From CAZAQS01 sp964486825 (GTDB lineage Bacteria; Chloroflexota; Anaerolineae; Anaerolineales; UBA4823), in NCBI GenBank assembly GCA_964486825.1, contig CAZAQS010000223.1:1-7864 (forward strand): a stretch of DNA of 7,864 bases, given 5' to 3'. The notes beneath the pieces were generated by a model. The model was not told where the DNA came from, searched no databases, and worked only from the letters and a program-made list of their open reading frames with translations. Positions 1-7,013 of this stretch are shown piece by piece. The stretch's first letter is position 1, and each line of letters begins with the position of its first letter. Both the position numbers and the translations under genes were made by a program.

Positions 1-633
1 GGTTTCTGTCTGTTGAACAATATCGCCCTGACAGCGGAGTACCTGATTGGCCAGAAAGGGGCGCAGAATATCGCCATCGTCGATCTGGATGTCCACCATG
101 GGAACGGCACCCAGGATATTTTCTGGTTGCGGGAAGATGTACTCTTCCTTTCCGTGCACCAATCGCCACTCTACCCAGGAACCGGTAGGATCGATGAGCG
201 GGGGGGAGGGATTGGCGAGGGTATGACGGTCAATATTCCCCTACCTCCATATTCTGGAGACCAGGCCTACAGGGCGGTCACCGATGAGGTAATCCTTCCC
301 ATGCTACAGCGCTATGGCCCGCAGATTATCCTGGTCAGTGTTGGATTTGATACTCATTGGAAGGACCCGCTGGCCAACCAGCTTCTTTCCGCAGCTGGTT
401 ATGCTGAAATTGCCGGCAATCTGGCACAATTAGCTGACGGAATTTGTGAGGGAAGGATCGCACTCTTCCTGGAAGGGGGATATGATCTGGAGGCAGGCTC
501 GGCTTGCCTTGTCGGTTGCGTATCGGCGATGCTGAACATGGAATGGACTGATCCCATCGGGCCGTCGCCCCATCCGGAGAGAGAGGCCTGGAGCTCGGTG
601 GTCCAAAAGGTACGCGCTGCCTGGCAGATTTAG
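1..633 (+). CDS. Histone deacetylase family (AcuC/AphA-like) zinc amidohydrolase, 5'-truncated
   Basis: The frame is open from base 1 and ends at TAG 631-633, leaving 210 visible codons. The gene begins upstream of the window, and the in-frame TTG at 13 is not a convincing start. Seen in order: the family block GFCLLNN at residues 1-7, the zinc-site motif DLDVHHGNGTQ at 28-38 (expected zinc ligands D30 and H32), VSVGFD at 112-117 with the third ligand D117, and LEGGYD at 157-162 with the transition-state Tyr161. The catalytic His-His pair normally lies just upstream and is cut off. Asn35 in HHGNGT is typical of class II-like and bacterial members. The family removes acetyl or other acyl groups from lysines, polyamines or small amides; the substrate here cannot be told. 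It is probably cytoplasmic. It converges with the SDR gene across only 34 bases, with no clear terminator hairpin between them. Confidence 0.93.
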   Translation, partial: GFCLLNNIALTAEYLIGQKGAQNIAIVDLDVHHGNGTQDIFWLREDVLFLSVHQSPLYPGTGRIDERGGGIGEGMTVNIPLPPYSGDQAYRAVTDEVILPMLQRYGPQIILVSVGFDTHWKDPLANQLLSAAGYAEIAGNLAQLADGICEGRIALFLEGGYDLEAGSACLVGCVSAMLNMEWTDPIGPSPHPEREAWSSVVQKVRAAWQI

Positions 634-667
634 ATCATTCGGTATTGGAATAGGATCTCGTTCGGAT

Positions 668-1756
668 TTAGTTTGCCTTCCGTATCCTGCGCCAGATAAG
701 AATCCCGGCTAAGGCTGCTATTACCAAACCAGCCGCAACCCGCTGGCGTGGTTTTATTGAGATGCTACTTGTTTCTTTCTCTGCGAGCGACTCAAACGTT
801 TCTCTAAAACCTTCCTCGAACGGCCGCGCCTGCCAGCCAAGCTCGCGCTGGGCTTTTTCCGAACTGCCCAGGTAAGTGACGCCCATGATACGTGTACCGT
901 CCTGGCTGAGCATCGGGGGTAGGGGCAGGATTTTTTGAATCTCACCGACCAAAGGGGCGATCCGTTGCAGGTAACCGGCAGGGATAAATGCAAGCGGAGC
1001 AGGTTTACCGCTGACTTGCGACCATAACTTTGCCATTTCTCGGAAGCTCAATTCGAGCCCCGCTAGCAGGTAACTCTCACCGATCCGGCCCTTTTCAGCC
1101 GCAAGCAAGTGACCCTCGGCAACATCATCAACATGGACTGGAGCCAGCTTCGTTTCGGGGCCCGGGAAGAGGGGAAAAAGGCCCTTGTAATAGGCGCGCA
1201 TCAGGTCGCCCACCAGGCTTGGATCGCCCGGTCCATATACCGCTGCCGGCATCACGATGATGATGGGAGCGCCTTTCTCGATCAATGGTTGGGCAACCTC
1301 GTAATGAGCTTTCCACTTGGTACGGTCATATTCGCTCAGGAAAGACCGCCTACCCTCGACAGGCATGTGATAGCTCTCATCAACGATCCGCCCATGGGTA
1401 TTTCCTAAGACGTTGATGGTACTTGTGTAGATAATTTTTGGTACTCCAAGTTCATAGGCCAGGCTTAGGACATTGTGGGTGCCAGTAACATTCACCTGCT
1501 CGGCTGTCTCCCAATCCAGGCTGCCGAGCTTATACCAGGCTGCCAGGTGGAAAACCAGGTCACTATCTCGTATAACGTCTCGTATCGACTCTGGGTCGAG
1601 GATATCGCCCCATACAACGGTAGCTCCAACCTGTTGTAGACGATCAGCGCCAGCTTCGGAGCGAGCCAATGCCCAGACCGAGTGACCTTTGCGCAGCAGC
1701 TTTTGCACAAGGCGCCAGCCAATAAAACCAGTCCCTCCTGTGACAAATACTCTCAT
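668..1756 (-). CDS. Extended SDR NAD(P)-dependent epimerase/reductase with C-terminal membrane anchor
   Basis: The protein has 362 residues. An in-frame ATG at 1828 would add 24 residues, but the ATG at 1756 has GGAGG at 1766-1762 with 5-base spacing, and the Rossmann fold then starts at residue 1, so 1756 is chosen. Seen: the nucleotide motif G7-x-x-G10-x-x-G13, GDILDP near 50, the active-site Ser112 in IIYTSTINVLG, and catalytic Tyr143 and Lys147 in YDRTK. These mark an extended short-chain dehydrogenase of the dihydroflavonol-reductase/sugar-epimerase (HpnA-like) type, acting on a nucleotide sugar or a small carbonyl/hydroxyl substrate. Residues about 339-356 form one hydrophobic helix followed by WRRIRK, so the enzyme is probably tail-anchored with its catalytic domain in the cytoplasm. 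It follows the ABC permease by 108 bases and may be co-transcribed or use a weak promoter (TATAAC at 1781-1776, no good -35). The substrate is unknown. Confidence 0.92.
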   Translation of the reverse strand: MRVFVTGGTGFIGWRLVQKLLRKGHSVWALARSEAGADRLQQVGATVVWGDILDPESIRDVIRDSDLVFHLAAWYKLGSLDWETAEQVNVTGTHNVLSLAYELGVPKIIYTSTINVLGNTHGRIVDESYHMPVEGRRSFLSEYDRTKWKAHYEVAQPLIEKGAPIIIVMPAAVYGPGDPSLVGDLMRAYYKGLFPLFPGPETKLAPVHVDDVAEGHLLAAEKGRIGESYLLAGLELSFREMAKLWSQVSGKPAPLAFIPAGYLQRIAPLVGEIQKILPLPPMLSQDGTRIMGVTYLGSSEKAQRELGWQARPFEEGFRETFESLAEKETSSISIKPRQRVAAGLVIAALAGILIWRRIRKAN

Positions 1757-1864
1757 GCTAGCCTCCAAAAAATGCGTTATACATCTATGATTTTCTCCCG
1801 TACCTCGATGATCCCCCTCAAATAGCAAAATATCTCTTAGTACTTTAGATTGCGAGTGAGCGCC

Positions 1865-2809
1865 TTAAACCTCCATTTTCCTGACCCTATAAATGCTGAG
1901 GATGACAAATAGCAGACCTAACAGAAGATAGAGGAAACTATAGCCGATCCAGGGTGATAGGATCAGGATATTGGTATCTGCTGAAACTGGCAGGACTGCG
2001 TAAAAGGCACTGCCTTCTTCGATCAGGATATATTCTGTTACTAATGCAGTTGCCAGGGGGTTTATCGATATTCCCAACCATACAATGATGACAGCCATTG
2101 TAATCCAGAAAGGCGAGATTTCGCCTGCATTCGACAGGACCACCGCGACGAGGAGGAAACCCGAGTATACGAGAAAGGGCAACCCAAACATAACCAGGAT
2201 GGCTGCACCATAGGATAAGACAGTAGCTGCAATCGTACGTTTAAATAAGCTAGAGAAAGCCAATCCTAGTGCGCTATAAGCAAACGCTGATATGACCAAT
2301 ACCAGGTTGGCAATCAGAAATTCATGTATCGTCACGCCTCCGAATAGAAAAGCGATGCTTTGCAAAGGTATCGCTACCAGTAGCAGTAAGAATATAAATG
2401 AAAGTGATGCAAACAACTTACCGAGCACTACGGAGTGGGCAGGCAGCAGGGTTATCCGTAACAAGTCGAAGGTTTGTTGCTCGCGTTCGGAAGAAATCGC
2501 ACCAGCAGTTAGGCCTGGCGAGATAAATACAACCAGGAAGAGTTCCATCAATACGACTACCCCAAATATGGATTTCCCCATATTCTGCCGGATTTCAGGA
2601 GCCAAATACGCGCGACTGGCAGTTGCAAAGCTGAAATAAACCAGGATAACCAGGGCTGAGAGGATGAAGAGATAGATGGTTAGCAGCAGGAAGGTACGCC
2701 CACCCCTCATCCGGCTGCGCAGTTCTTTCTGCACCACTGGGTTCCGGCCTGCACTAAAAAGAAGCGAGCTGGACGACCATCCTGTGGGCCGGGGTAATTC
2801 TTCAGCCAT
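1865..2809 (-). CDS. ABC-2 type transporter permease
   Basis: The protein has 314 residues from the ATG at 2809, which has GGGAG at 2822-2818 with 8-base spacing. An ATG at 2824 would add five residues but has no well-spaced ribosome site, so it is the less likely alternative. A polar N-terminus with NPVVQKELRSRMRGGR (about 23-38) precedes a run of hydrophobic segments at roughly 40-62, 83-105, 133-158, 165-190, 193-228, 235-255 and 288-308. The cytoplasmic loop AGAISSEREQQTFDLLR after the second segment is the hallmark of the ABC-2 permease family. It lies immediately downstream of its ATPase (stop at 2831), with 6 or 21 bases between them depending on the start. Two copies, or one copy with an unseen partner, would form the membrane part of the exporter. 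Substrate unknown; relatives include drug, lipid and gliding/copper-type (NosY, GldF) exporters. Confidence 0.92.
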   Translation of the reverse strand: MAEELPRPTGWSSSSLLFSAGRNPVVQKELRSRMRGGRTFLLLTIYLFILSALVILVYFSFATASRAYLAPEIRQNMGKSIFGVVVLMELFLVVFISPGLTAGAISSEREQQTFDLLRITLLPAHSVVLGKLFASLSFIFLLLLVAIPLQSIAFLFGGVTIHEFLIANLVLVISAFAYSALGLAFSSLFKRTIAATVLSYGAAILVMFGLPFLVYSGFLLVAVVLSNAGEISPFWITMAVIIVWLGISINPLATALVTEYILIEEGSAFYAVLPVSADTNILILSPWIGYSFLYLLLGLLFVILSIYRVRKMEV

Positions 2810-2830
2810 ACATGCAACTCCCATCCTTGC

Positions 2831-3796
2831 TCAAGTCACCAATCCTTTAGTGGCTCGCATGAACACCTCTTCCATGTCCCGGTTATCGCTGCGGAAGTCG
2901 ATTATGGGGATCCCTTCATGGACCAGTTTCGCAAGGAGATTGGTGAGGGCAGAATCATCGCCTGTAAAATCAAAACCAAGAACCGCTCGCCCGTTATCTC
3001 TCTCCAGGTCTGCTTGCAGGTTTTGTACGCACGACATGCTTTCCAGCAACGCCAGGGCTTTTGATTGCATTCCCAACAACGAAACCTGGATGTGGCGGTG
3101 CGGGATCAGGTGCTGTTGGAGCGTTTCCAAATCACCTGCTGCTACCAGCTCGCCTGCCTCGAGAATGCCGACGCGGGTGCAGATCTCGGCAATATCCGCC
3201 AGGATATGGGTTGAGAAGAAGATCGTTTTCCCCATTCGTGATAGCTCAACCAACAAGCTGCGGATTTCCACTCGTGCCCGGGGATCTAGGCCGGAGGCTG
3301 GCTCGTCCAGGATCAAAACCGATGGGTCGTGGACCAGGGTACGCGCAAGGCTTAATCGCTGTTTCATGCCTCTGGACAGCCCATCCAGCAAGTCATCTCG
3401 CCGGTGGAGGAGATCTACCAGCTCTAATAGCTCACCCACCAGCGCCCCCCTGCCCGACTCAGGTATATCGTAGCAAGCTGCGAAAAAGTCCAGGTATTCC
3501 CAGACCAACATATCATGGTATACCCCAAAATAATCCGGCATAAAGCCGATTATCCTGCGCACATCCCTGGGGGCTTTCCTTACCGGATATCCTGCTATGC
3601 GAACCTCCCCGGCGGAAGGCTCGAGCAGCGTCGCCATAACTCGCATGGTGCTCGTTTTACCGGCGCCGTTCGGACCAACAAAACCAAATATTTCGCCTGC
3701 TTCCACCTGCAGGTTTAAATTCCGGACGGCAGTCAAAGAGTTGCTGCCTCTTCCGTAGCGCTTGGTAAGGTCTATGATCTCAATAATGGGCGCCAT
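2831..3796 (-). CDS. ABC transporter ATP-binding protein (ABC-2 exporter type)
   Basis: The protein has 321 residues and hydrolyses ATP to drive the adjacent permease. Seen: Walker A GPNGAGKTS at 41-49, signature LSRGMKQ at 140-146 followed by RLSLART, Walker B VLILDEP at 160-166, D-loop SGLDP at 168-172, and switch His197 in FFSTHI. The Q-loop position reads GFMPDYFGVY (84-93), with Asp88 where Gln is usual. The C-terminal 90 or so residues form the accessory region seen in the CcmA/DrrA/NatA-like group. The ATG at 3796 is preceded by AAGGGG, with the G-run at 3810-3807 and 10-base spacing, slightly long but the best choice. It is the first gene of the minus-strand set ATPase-permease-SDR. 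A TATGAT sequence lies upstream at 3866-3861, but I find no matching -35, so the promoter is not assigned. Confidence 0.95.
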   Translation of the reverse strand: MAPIIEIIDLTKRYGRGSNSLTAVRNLNLQVEAGEIFGFVGPNGAGKTSTMRVMATLLEPSAGEVRIAGYPVRKAPRDVRRIIGFMPDYFGVYHDMLVWEYLDFFAACYDIPESGRGALVGELLELVDLLHRRDDLLDGLSRGMKQRLSLARTLVHDPSVLILDEPASGLDPRARVEIRSLLVELSRMGKTIFFSTHILADIAEICTRVGILEAGELVAAGDLETLQQHLIPHRHIQVSLLGMQSKALALLESMSCVQNLQADLERDNGRAVLGFDFTGDDSALTNLLAKLVHEGIPIIDFRSDNRDMEEVFMRATKGLVT

Positions 3797-3986
3797 TTAC
3801 ATTGATCCCCTTATTTTTAGATGGCCTCACAATGCATGATTTTTCAAGCCATTTCTATCTATCATACCTTAATAATTGGGAGGCATATCATGTCCATAGG
3901 TGGAATTCAAGAAAATCAGGTTGCAACTATCAGCATCCTGACCTCTACAGAGAATAATAGGATGTATTCCCTATTCGGGGGTCGGA

Positions 3987-4799
3987 TCACGGGGGAGATT
4001 CGCCTGGCTCATCCGCAAATGGGGTGACCTGTGGCCGGCTGCCATCTGTCCATACTCTTGGATAGTACACCACCGCATCGTAGATAAGCCCATCCCAGGG
4101 ATAGCGTTTATCAGTAAGCACATCTACGACACAAACATCCTCCTCGCAGACCACCTTATCCCCCGTATCCAGGCATAGGTACCTGCGATTGATTTCAGGG
4201 ATCTCTACGACGCCTCCTAACCAGTGAGTGGGGCAGGCTGCGGCAATCTCGATCAACGTTTCCCAGGGCACGCTGGACTTCATCGGACTGTGGCAATAAC
4301 CATCGTAGAACCACCAGCAGTTTTCGCCTCCTAAAGGAGGCCAGTAATGGGTCATCTTTACCTTGACAGGCATTTTGTCGCAATAGCGGCATGACCAATC
4401 CCCCCAGTCCATAATTTCTTCTTCAGGGGTGACAATAAGTTGAGGGGTTGCAGATGGACTGGAAACCGGACTGGGCGTCTTGGATGGCGCCGGAGTAGGG
4501 CTGGAGGTTCTGGTTGGTGGGATTGTCCTGGTAAGAAGCGGGGAGGTTGTGGATGTAGGAGAAGGAGGGGGTGAGATAGGATCGACAGGGGCAGATTGGG
4601 AACTGGAAACCTTGGCTCCGGCAATTGGCGGTTTCCCCGAATACTCCACGAAATTATCCGTAGAGAGCGGGACGAGCGACATTGACATGAAACCCAGGTA
4701 GCTGACGATGATCAGGACAGCACTTAACGAAAAAGAACTGTGCTTAAACAAACCCAGCACTCGTCGCTTGCTGCTATGGGGCTGATTTGGATCCTGCAT
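3987..4799 (-). CDS. Membrane-anchored Cys-rich protein with Pro/Ser/Thr linker and possible 3D/double-psi-barrel-like domain
   Basis: The protein has 270 residues. A TTG directly in front (4802) could extend it by one codon, but the ATG at 4799 follows AGGGGGG at 4810-4804 with about 4-base spacing and is preferred. Seen: a basic N-terminus (KRR at 11-13), one hydrophobic segment at about 22-44 (uncleaved anchor or signal), a low-complexity Pro/Ser/Thr linker at about 66-124, then a compact domain at about 131-251. The domain holds eight cysteines (137, 140, 161, 169, 189, 209, 218, 223), aromatic patches (HYWPP, CWWFYDGYC) and a CLDTGDKV...DVCVVDV stretch. That last stretch resembles the D-x-G strand pattern of 3D/RlpA-type double-psi barrels; this is inference from pattern only. 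The orientation suggests an extracytoplasmic domain held off the membrane, possibly with disulfides. It has its own likely promoter. No function is recognised. Confidence 0.8.
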   Translation of the reverse strand: MQDPNQPHSSKRRVLGLFKHSSFSLSAVLIIVSYLGFMSMSLVPLSTDNFVEYSGKPPIAGAKVSSSQSAPVDPISPPPSPTSTTSPLLTRTIPPTRTSSPTPAPSKTPSPVSSPSATPQLIVTPEEEIMDWGDWSCRYCDKMPVKVKMTHYWPPLGGENCWWFYDGYCHSPMKSSVPWETLIEIAAACPTHWLGGVVEIPEINRRYLCLDTGDKVVCEEDVCVVDVLTDKRYPWDGLIYDAVVYYPRVWTDGSRPQVTPFADEPGESPP

Positions 4800-4857
4800 C
4801 AAGCCCCCCTGTTGATCGGGGAAAGGTAGTATTCAAAATAAATGGGAACCTGTCCTA

Positions 4858-4886
4858 AGTATAACACCGAGGATTGACTATTGAAA
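4858..4886 (-). promoter_or_regulatory. Probable promoter of the Cys-rich protein gene
   Basis: Read on the minus strand, TATACT at 4863-4858 is a good -10 and is preceded by TG plus one base (TGTTATACT), an extended -10. A weak -35-like TTTCAA lies at 4886-4881 with a 17-base spacer. Transcription would start near 4851, giving a leader of about 50 bases before the ATG at 4799. This is prediction from sequence only. Confidence 0.4.
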
Positions 4887-4902
4887 TATCAGAACCCCGG
4901 TG
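4865..4902. repeat. Imperfect inverted repeat upstream of the Cys-rich protein gene
   Basis: CACCG (4865-4869) pairs with CGGTG (4898-4902), with one mismatch and then GG (4871-4872) pairing with CC (4895-4896). Inside, TGA-C-TATT pairs with AATA-TCA around 4883/4884. The element covers the spacer and -35 region of the predicted promoter. It could be an operator for a dimeric regulator or a transcript hairpin at the end of the upstream zinc-motif gene. There is no U-run on either side, so a simple intrinsic terminator is unlikely. Confidence 0.35.
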
Positions 4903-4991
4903 ATTCAGAATTGATCCACCCCTTATGGCTGTGGAGCCTATCCTTCTTAACAGTCTCCTCAGGTTAGCTGGTTTTTACCGATCAAGCAGTA

Positions 4992-5279
4992 CTATTTGTC
5001 TGTAGCCTCGAACACATAAACGTATGCCCAGCCAGCTCCTTTACAGACCGGGCAGACGTCATAATCGTACCCATCCCGGCAGGTCCCTCCTCCTCCGCCG
5101 TTGCAAAAGGCGCATTTCTTCGCACTCTGAGCCACCAAAACCGTGCCCAATCCATTACAGACCGGGCAAAGATCGTATATCTCCCCATCCCTGCAGCGAC
5201 CTCCGCCGTTCCCGGAACAAAAAGCGCACGCCTCTGGGGCGTAGTGGATGGTTGGTTGGATACGCTTGTCCATGTTCAT
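4992..5279 (-). CDS. Small DnaJ-type zinc-motif protein with two tandem repeats
   Basis: The protein has 95 residues. The ATG at 5279 is preceded by AGGGA at 5293-5289 with 9-base spacing; a second ATG two codons later (5273) is possible. The protein is almost entirely two copies of one unit, residues 18-45 and 56-83. Each has CAFC, a glycine run, CRDG, a YD pair, CPVC and GxG. The cysteines are 18, 21, 29, 38, 41 and 56, 59, 67, 76, 79, all offset by exactly 38. The four CxxCxGxG motifs match those of the DnaJ cysteine-rich domain and should bind two zinc ions, but there is no J domain or substrate-binding domain. Unlike DnaJ, an extra Cys sits in each CRDG. It follows the HD-GYP gene by 39 bases and is probably co-transcribed with it. 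A role in protein contacts or redox-sensitive chaperone activity is only a guess. Confidence 0.85.
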   Translation of the reverse strand: MNMDKRIQPTIHYAPEACAFCSGNGGGRCRDGEIYDLCPVCNGLGTVLVAQSAKKCAFCNGGGGGTCRDGYDYDVCPVCKGAGWAYVYVFEATDK

Positions 5280-5318
5280 TATCGTTAATCCCTATATGAG
5301 GTGATAAGCTAGTAGAGA

Positions 5319-7013
5319 TCAAGCATCTTTATTGGGTTTGATGACATCACTGAACGCTTCAACAACCTGAGGGTTGAACTGTTTTTCGGACTCATCCTTT
5401 ATCTTCTGCAATGCTTCGCCTTGAGTCAAAATCCCCCGGTTGGGCATCTCGGTCGTCATGGCTGTGAAAGCCTCTGCAACTGAAATAATACTGGCCTCGA
5501 GTGGAATACTGTCTTTTGACAGGCGGTCTGGATACCCCATCCCATCCCAACGTTCCTGGTGGTGGTAGATCCAGGGAATAATGCCGTTCAAAATGCTAAT
5601 CGGCTTGATGATCTGTGCTCCATAAAATGGGTGCTTTTGGATGATCTTCCAATCGTCTTCGTTCAGCGGTTGCGTTTTCGTGAGGATATTCTCTGGAATT
5701 GAGAGCTTTCCAACGTCATGCAATAGAGCCGCCAGCTCCAGGTATTCCAATTCTGATTCGCTCTTTCCTAGGCGGCGTCCAATTTCTAAAGATATTTGCG
5801 TTACTTTACGTGAATGATTTCGCATGAAGCGGTCCCGTGCATCGATTGCGCCGACCAATGATTGCGCCACAAGGATCAGATCGCCAAGGCTGGAGGGGGT
5901 TTCCTGGCGGCTCATGGTTAGGGCGCGGGTAAGCCCGGGACGGCGGCGTTCCGCGGCTGCAATCTCAGCTTCTACTTTGTCTTCATAGTAGCTGATGAAG
6001 CCTTCGAGCGTGTTCAAGTTCCGTTCAAGCTCATCCCGGTCACCGCTGGTCCAGTTTTGAGGTACTTTTTCGTGCAAGATGACGGCTGTGCGCGCCAGTT
6101 CCTTCTGAGGAATTACACTTTTACCATAGGAGACGAGGACATCGTGTAGCGAGCTCAGACGAGTGTATTGGTCTTCAATGGTGCGCACCCAGCGCGCCAG
6201 GACAGGCGCATCCCGAATAGCAGCTTCTAACTTTTTAATCCTGGGCAGGATCTCATCCACGCGCACGATATGGTACTTGTCGACCTGGTAAAACTCATGT
6301 AGCCTTTGGTTCCAGTTCGTTTGGGCTTCACCGAGGGTAAGTATTCTGGATCCATAGGTGATTTCATCGCCGCTTTTATGTAGATTGTCAATTTCCTTAA
6401 GAGCTATCTCGAGAGATTGCCTGGCTTCGGCGATCTTTTTCTTGCTTTCTTCCAGGGTAAGCCTTTCTTTGTGGCGTATCTCCTGGAAGGTTAGCATCTT
6501 GTTATAGAAATCATGAGATGCGGGGGCTTTCTCAATGGTTTGCAAGAGTTTTTTATGAGCTGTGTTCGCATCTTTCCAGGCCTGCCAATGCTGTTTTAAG
6601 ACAGAGTTGGACATAAACGGGATCATGCGCATTTTTGTTTCGCGCCTGACCTTCGCTGCTACCACCTGGCAGTGTTCGTATAGCTCCCATATCTCGGTGT
6701 CAACCTTGTGAGCTTTGAAACTCAGGCTAACAAGATAGATGCGGTAATCGTTAAGCGCCTGGAATACGCGCTCCTCCATCTTCTCTAATGTCGACGGGAA
6801 GCTTCTCAGCTCATCTTGCAGCCTGTTCCTCTCTTCGATCGATGCCCGGACCGCGCTTACCTTACGTTTTATCGGGTTTACTCTTACCTTGTTTTCCTCT
6901 GGAACTGGTTGATCAACGACCCATTCATCGTTCGCGATCTCCTCCTGCTCTAAGAGTTCGCTCTCGGGGGATGAGCTTCCAAGGACCTTTCCTGCGATCT
7001 CTTGGTTAGCCAT
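5319..7013 (-). CDS. HD-GYP domain protein with long helical N-terminal region (putative cyclic di-GMP phosphodiesterase)
   Basis: The protein has 564 residues. The ATG at 7013 has AGGAGG at 7023-7018 with 4-base spacing. Residues 1-45 are acidic and polar. About 50-360 are charged, helix-rich and partly coiled-coil-like (for example 180-215), with no membrane segment, so the protein is probably cytoplasmic. About 376-562 form the HD-GYP domain: NHSRKV with His400, LLHDVGK with His432, Asp433 and Lys436, KHPFYG with His461, HHQERWDGMGYP at 484-495. The family hydrolyses cyclic di-GMP using two or three metals. Departures seen: Asp391 where Glu is common, Gln486 before ERWDG so the His pair may be shifted by one, and VAEAFTAM (512-519) with Glu514 and Thr517 where VADAFDAM is usual. 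Activity is likely but could be reduced. It lies divergent to the CpaE-like gene and heads the zinc-motif gene. Confidence 0.93.
   Translation of the reverse strand: MANQEIAGKVLGSSSPESELLEQEEIANDEWVVDQPVPEENKVRVNPIKRKVSAVRASIEERNRLQDELRSFPSTLEKMEERVFQALNDYRIYLVSLSFKAHKVDTEIWELYEHCQVVAAKVRRETKMRMIPFMSNSVLKQHWQAWKDANTAHKKLLQTIEKAPASHDFYNKMLTFQEIRHKERLTLEESKKKIAEARQSLEIALKEIDNLHKSGDEITYGSRILTLGEAQTNWNQRLHEFYQVDKYHIVRVDEILPRIKKLEAAIRDAPVLARWVRTIEDQYTRLSSLHDVLVSYGKSVIPQKELARTAVILHEKVPQNWTSGDRDELERNLNTLEGFISYYEDKVEAEIAAAERRRPGLTRALTMSRQETPSSLGDLILVAQSLVGAIDARDRFMRNHSRKVTQISLEIGRRLGKSESELEYLELAALLHDVGKLSIPENILTKTQPLNEDDWKIIQKHPFYGAQIIKPISILNGIIPWIYHHQERWDGMGYPDRLSKDSIPLEASIISVAEAFTAMTTEMPNRGILTQGEALQKIKDESEKQFNPQVVEAFSDVIKPNKDA

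Noticed and set aside
634..667. Bidirectional terminator between the converging HDAC and SDR genes
   Set aside because: Only short, imperfect pairings such as TTC/GAA are present, with no stable stem and U-run.
1757..1828. 24-residue N-terminal extension of the SDR
   Set aside because: The ATG at 1756 has a strong, well-spaced GGAGG and begins exactly at the Rossmann fold; the extension is polar and unlike the family.
2676..3473. 265-codon open frame on the plus strand
   Set aside because: It lies antisense to the permease start and the ABC ATPase, whose motifs are all intact; its Arg/Ser-rich translation looks like a codon-bias shadow.
3952..3969. GAATA/TATTC hairpin after the Cys-rich gene
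   Set aside because: A five-pair AT-rich stem with an 8-base loop and no U-run is too weak for a terminator.
4358..4624. Pro/Arg/Leu-rich minus-strand frame of 88 codons
   Set aside because: It is another frame of the Pro/Ser/Thr linker of the Cys-rich protein gene; the low-complexity DNA keeps several frames open.
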